DNA of 64,000 bases from Homalodisca vitripennis (Eukaryota > Arthropoda > Insecta > Hemiptera > Cicadellidae). Each line of letters begins with the position of its first letter. Position 1 is the first letter of the stretch. Of this stretch, positions 62,145-64,000 are shown in pieces. Location: positions 31,340 to 95,339 of the forward strand of contig NW_025777457.1 in the NCBI RefSeq assembly GCF_021130785.1. The letters are read 5' to 3'. The notes beneath the pieces were generated by a model. That model saw only the letters and a list, made by a program, of their open reading frames with translations, had not been told where the DNA came from and did not search any database. Made by a program: the position numbers and the translations under genes.

Positions 62145-64000
62145 GAATAAGCTTTTTTAATATTTAAGAATCAAAGGTTTAGAAAACGTAACTTTTCTAC
62201 TCTACTAGGAGTTATTGGTATAATAGTATAAATTCTGGCTTATGTTTTAACCAAACATGTTCCATACTAACAAAACATTTAATTTTGTACAAAATAACTC
62301 TTTTTTAAACAATTTTATGTTTTAGTGCAACCGTTAGGATTTTGGTATAATTAATAACTGTCTAAATGTCCTGCTTAATGTTTCTGTAACAACAGGGGAT
62401 GTTAGAATTTACATTGTTTCTGCACTCGGGGAATATTGAATTTTTCGAAACTATAAAAGTATGATTTAAGATTATTAATTATTACATTGAACTGATAATA
62501 GAAAACTACCACTACTGCAGAAAACAATGTATCCATAAGTGTTTTATGATCAGCAGAAATCAAAATTTTTGTGTAAACATTCAATTTTGTAATTTACACA
62601 TTATAAAATACTAAACTAAAATAAAATATTTCATAAGTAATAGTATGTAGAATTAGATATGGTTGTAAAAAGACATTTAGGGGAGCTTAGATACAGAATA
62701 ACGCTTACTGTTTATTTTGAAAGTCCTATCAAAGTATTTTCCTAAAACATTATTTATTTTGTAGTGGTAATAAAAGTAAAAACTTTATTGTTTTTTTTGA
62801 CCGGATGTTATTTTATTTTATATTTAGTGTAGTGTGTTGTTAAATTTATAAAGGAAACTTCGGTTATAGAGTACTGACTTTGGGTTATTATTTATATTTT
62901 ATTAGTGGGGGGGGGGAGTAATTGATTATAAAAATAGTATGTAATTCTCATGTTAATATTGTAGTTACCATTTCCTTATTTCATTAAAGGAACTCAGCTT
63001 TATGCGAAAATTTTTCCCATTGTTTTTACGTTTTTAAATTTATGGTATCGATACCAAGTATTTGTACCCTGAATCTGAAATTACCCGTATATGGCCTTAG
63101 AGACGAGCGTGACACGCGCAACTTATTTTCAAGTCAGCCAAAAAAAATTTGCGAAGGAAATAAGCTGAGGACGAATAATATATCATATTATAGATGCAAC
63201 TTTATATTATTGGTGGGTTTTAATATTAGGAAATATATCTCCTCAGGCTTGGAACCTTATTACGGTAGGAACATTGAAAACAACGGCTAAAGGATATCAC
63301 ATATAAAGAAAATGAAGGGCCGTAGTAGTTTTGACAAAAGTATAAAGAGTAAACTAAAATAGAGAAAGAGAAGCGCGAAAAAAGAATGGCATGCCTCCAT
63401 TATTGATTTGGACTTTCATCATCTTATATCAATCGATAGATATAACAGTATATAGGAAGAATTAAGGAAATTGTTAACCACCATTCATGTATAATCGTTA
63501 GGGATGAGTTACGGAAAAATACCAATAGTTTATGTATTTCCGGAGTTGTGATTATATTGCCTTAAACAACCCAAAAATTACTATGTTTTAATAACATTGT
63601 GTTTTCCCATTTTTGAATATTTTATTCTTAACGTCGGATGCAGTTAAATTTTGCTGCTAATTGGTCAATGTAAATTTTTTACGACGTCACAAGAAACCTT
63701 TGGTTTTTGTAGCTTGTGATAAAATATGTCCGATTACTGGAAAGCCCATTTTATGGCATTATTAATTAGCGTGAGGCCCACGGGTTTGCTTTTTAAAGAT
63801 AGGCTCAAAATATAATATACTTCGTACATTTACATTATCTAAGAAGGATTTATGATTTTTCTTTTTTATTAATTTCCTACTTAACAAAACGTATATAGAA
63901 TAAATAAAAAATATTTATTTGGCATTATACATAATATTGTGGTAATATACTGTGTTATAAAATTATTTAGAGGCACAGAGATACATGATAATTTAGTGTT
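62142..64000. other. Unassigned AT-rich DNA to window end
   Basis: No gene or element recognised. A run of Gs near 62,907-62,916 and an 82-codon unassigned frame at 63,042-63,290 are the only notable points. Confidence 0.45.

Overview
The window looks like intergenic or intronic DNA from an arthropod nuclear genome, most likely an insect. By eye it is roughly two-thirds A+T or more. It holds long dinucleotide microsatellites, many decayed transposons, spliced-exon signatures and almost no long ORFs. I find no complete protein-coding gene, rRNA, tRNA or CRISPR array. Species cannot be named from this sequence; insect is an inference from the element types and the neuroligin-like exons.

Layout. 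1-13,064 is AT-rich DNA with a few short repeats, including a head-to-head pair of TACAGGGT transposon ends at 11,874-11,893. 13,095-19,257 is block A1, duplicated in the same orientation at 53,155-59,386 (A2). Each copy carries a minus-strand exon with splice sites, a 5' UTR, a start codon and a signal peptide that I read as the first coding exon of a neuroligin-like cholinesterase-fold adhesion protein. A1 is intact; A2 carries deletions. 19,290-20,195 is a non-LTR retrotransposon RT remnant. C1 (20,196-20,580) and B1 (21,158-22,657) are again duplicated at 47,050-47,405 (C2) and 49,676-51,190 (B2). 22,960-24,545, 31,030-32,060, 32,526-34,058 and 38,790-39,540 hold more RT-type retroelement remnants. 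34,059-34,273 is a damaged second neuroligin-like exon on the plus strand, directly touching a retroelement tail. 40,080-40,731 is a mariner transposase relic. 41,300-41,625 is an AP-endonuclease relic. 42,266 to about 45,226 is the 5' half of a Ty3/gypsy-like LTR retrotransposon on the minus strand.

The most unusual part is 51,075-52,891: an intact coiled-coil ORF followed by a frameshifted gene that reads as a double-jelly-roll capsid-like protein of the kind carried by Polinton-like or adintovirus-like elements of arthropods. It sits between B2 and A2. The duplicated blocks occur in the order A-C-B on the left and C-B-capsid-A on the right, which is the same cyclic order with a different cut. 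That points to tandem duplication, a permuted integration, or an assembly joining two haplotypes.

Functionally the only host gene signal is neuroligin-like exon sequence; everything else recognised is mobile or viral-derived and mostly broken.
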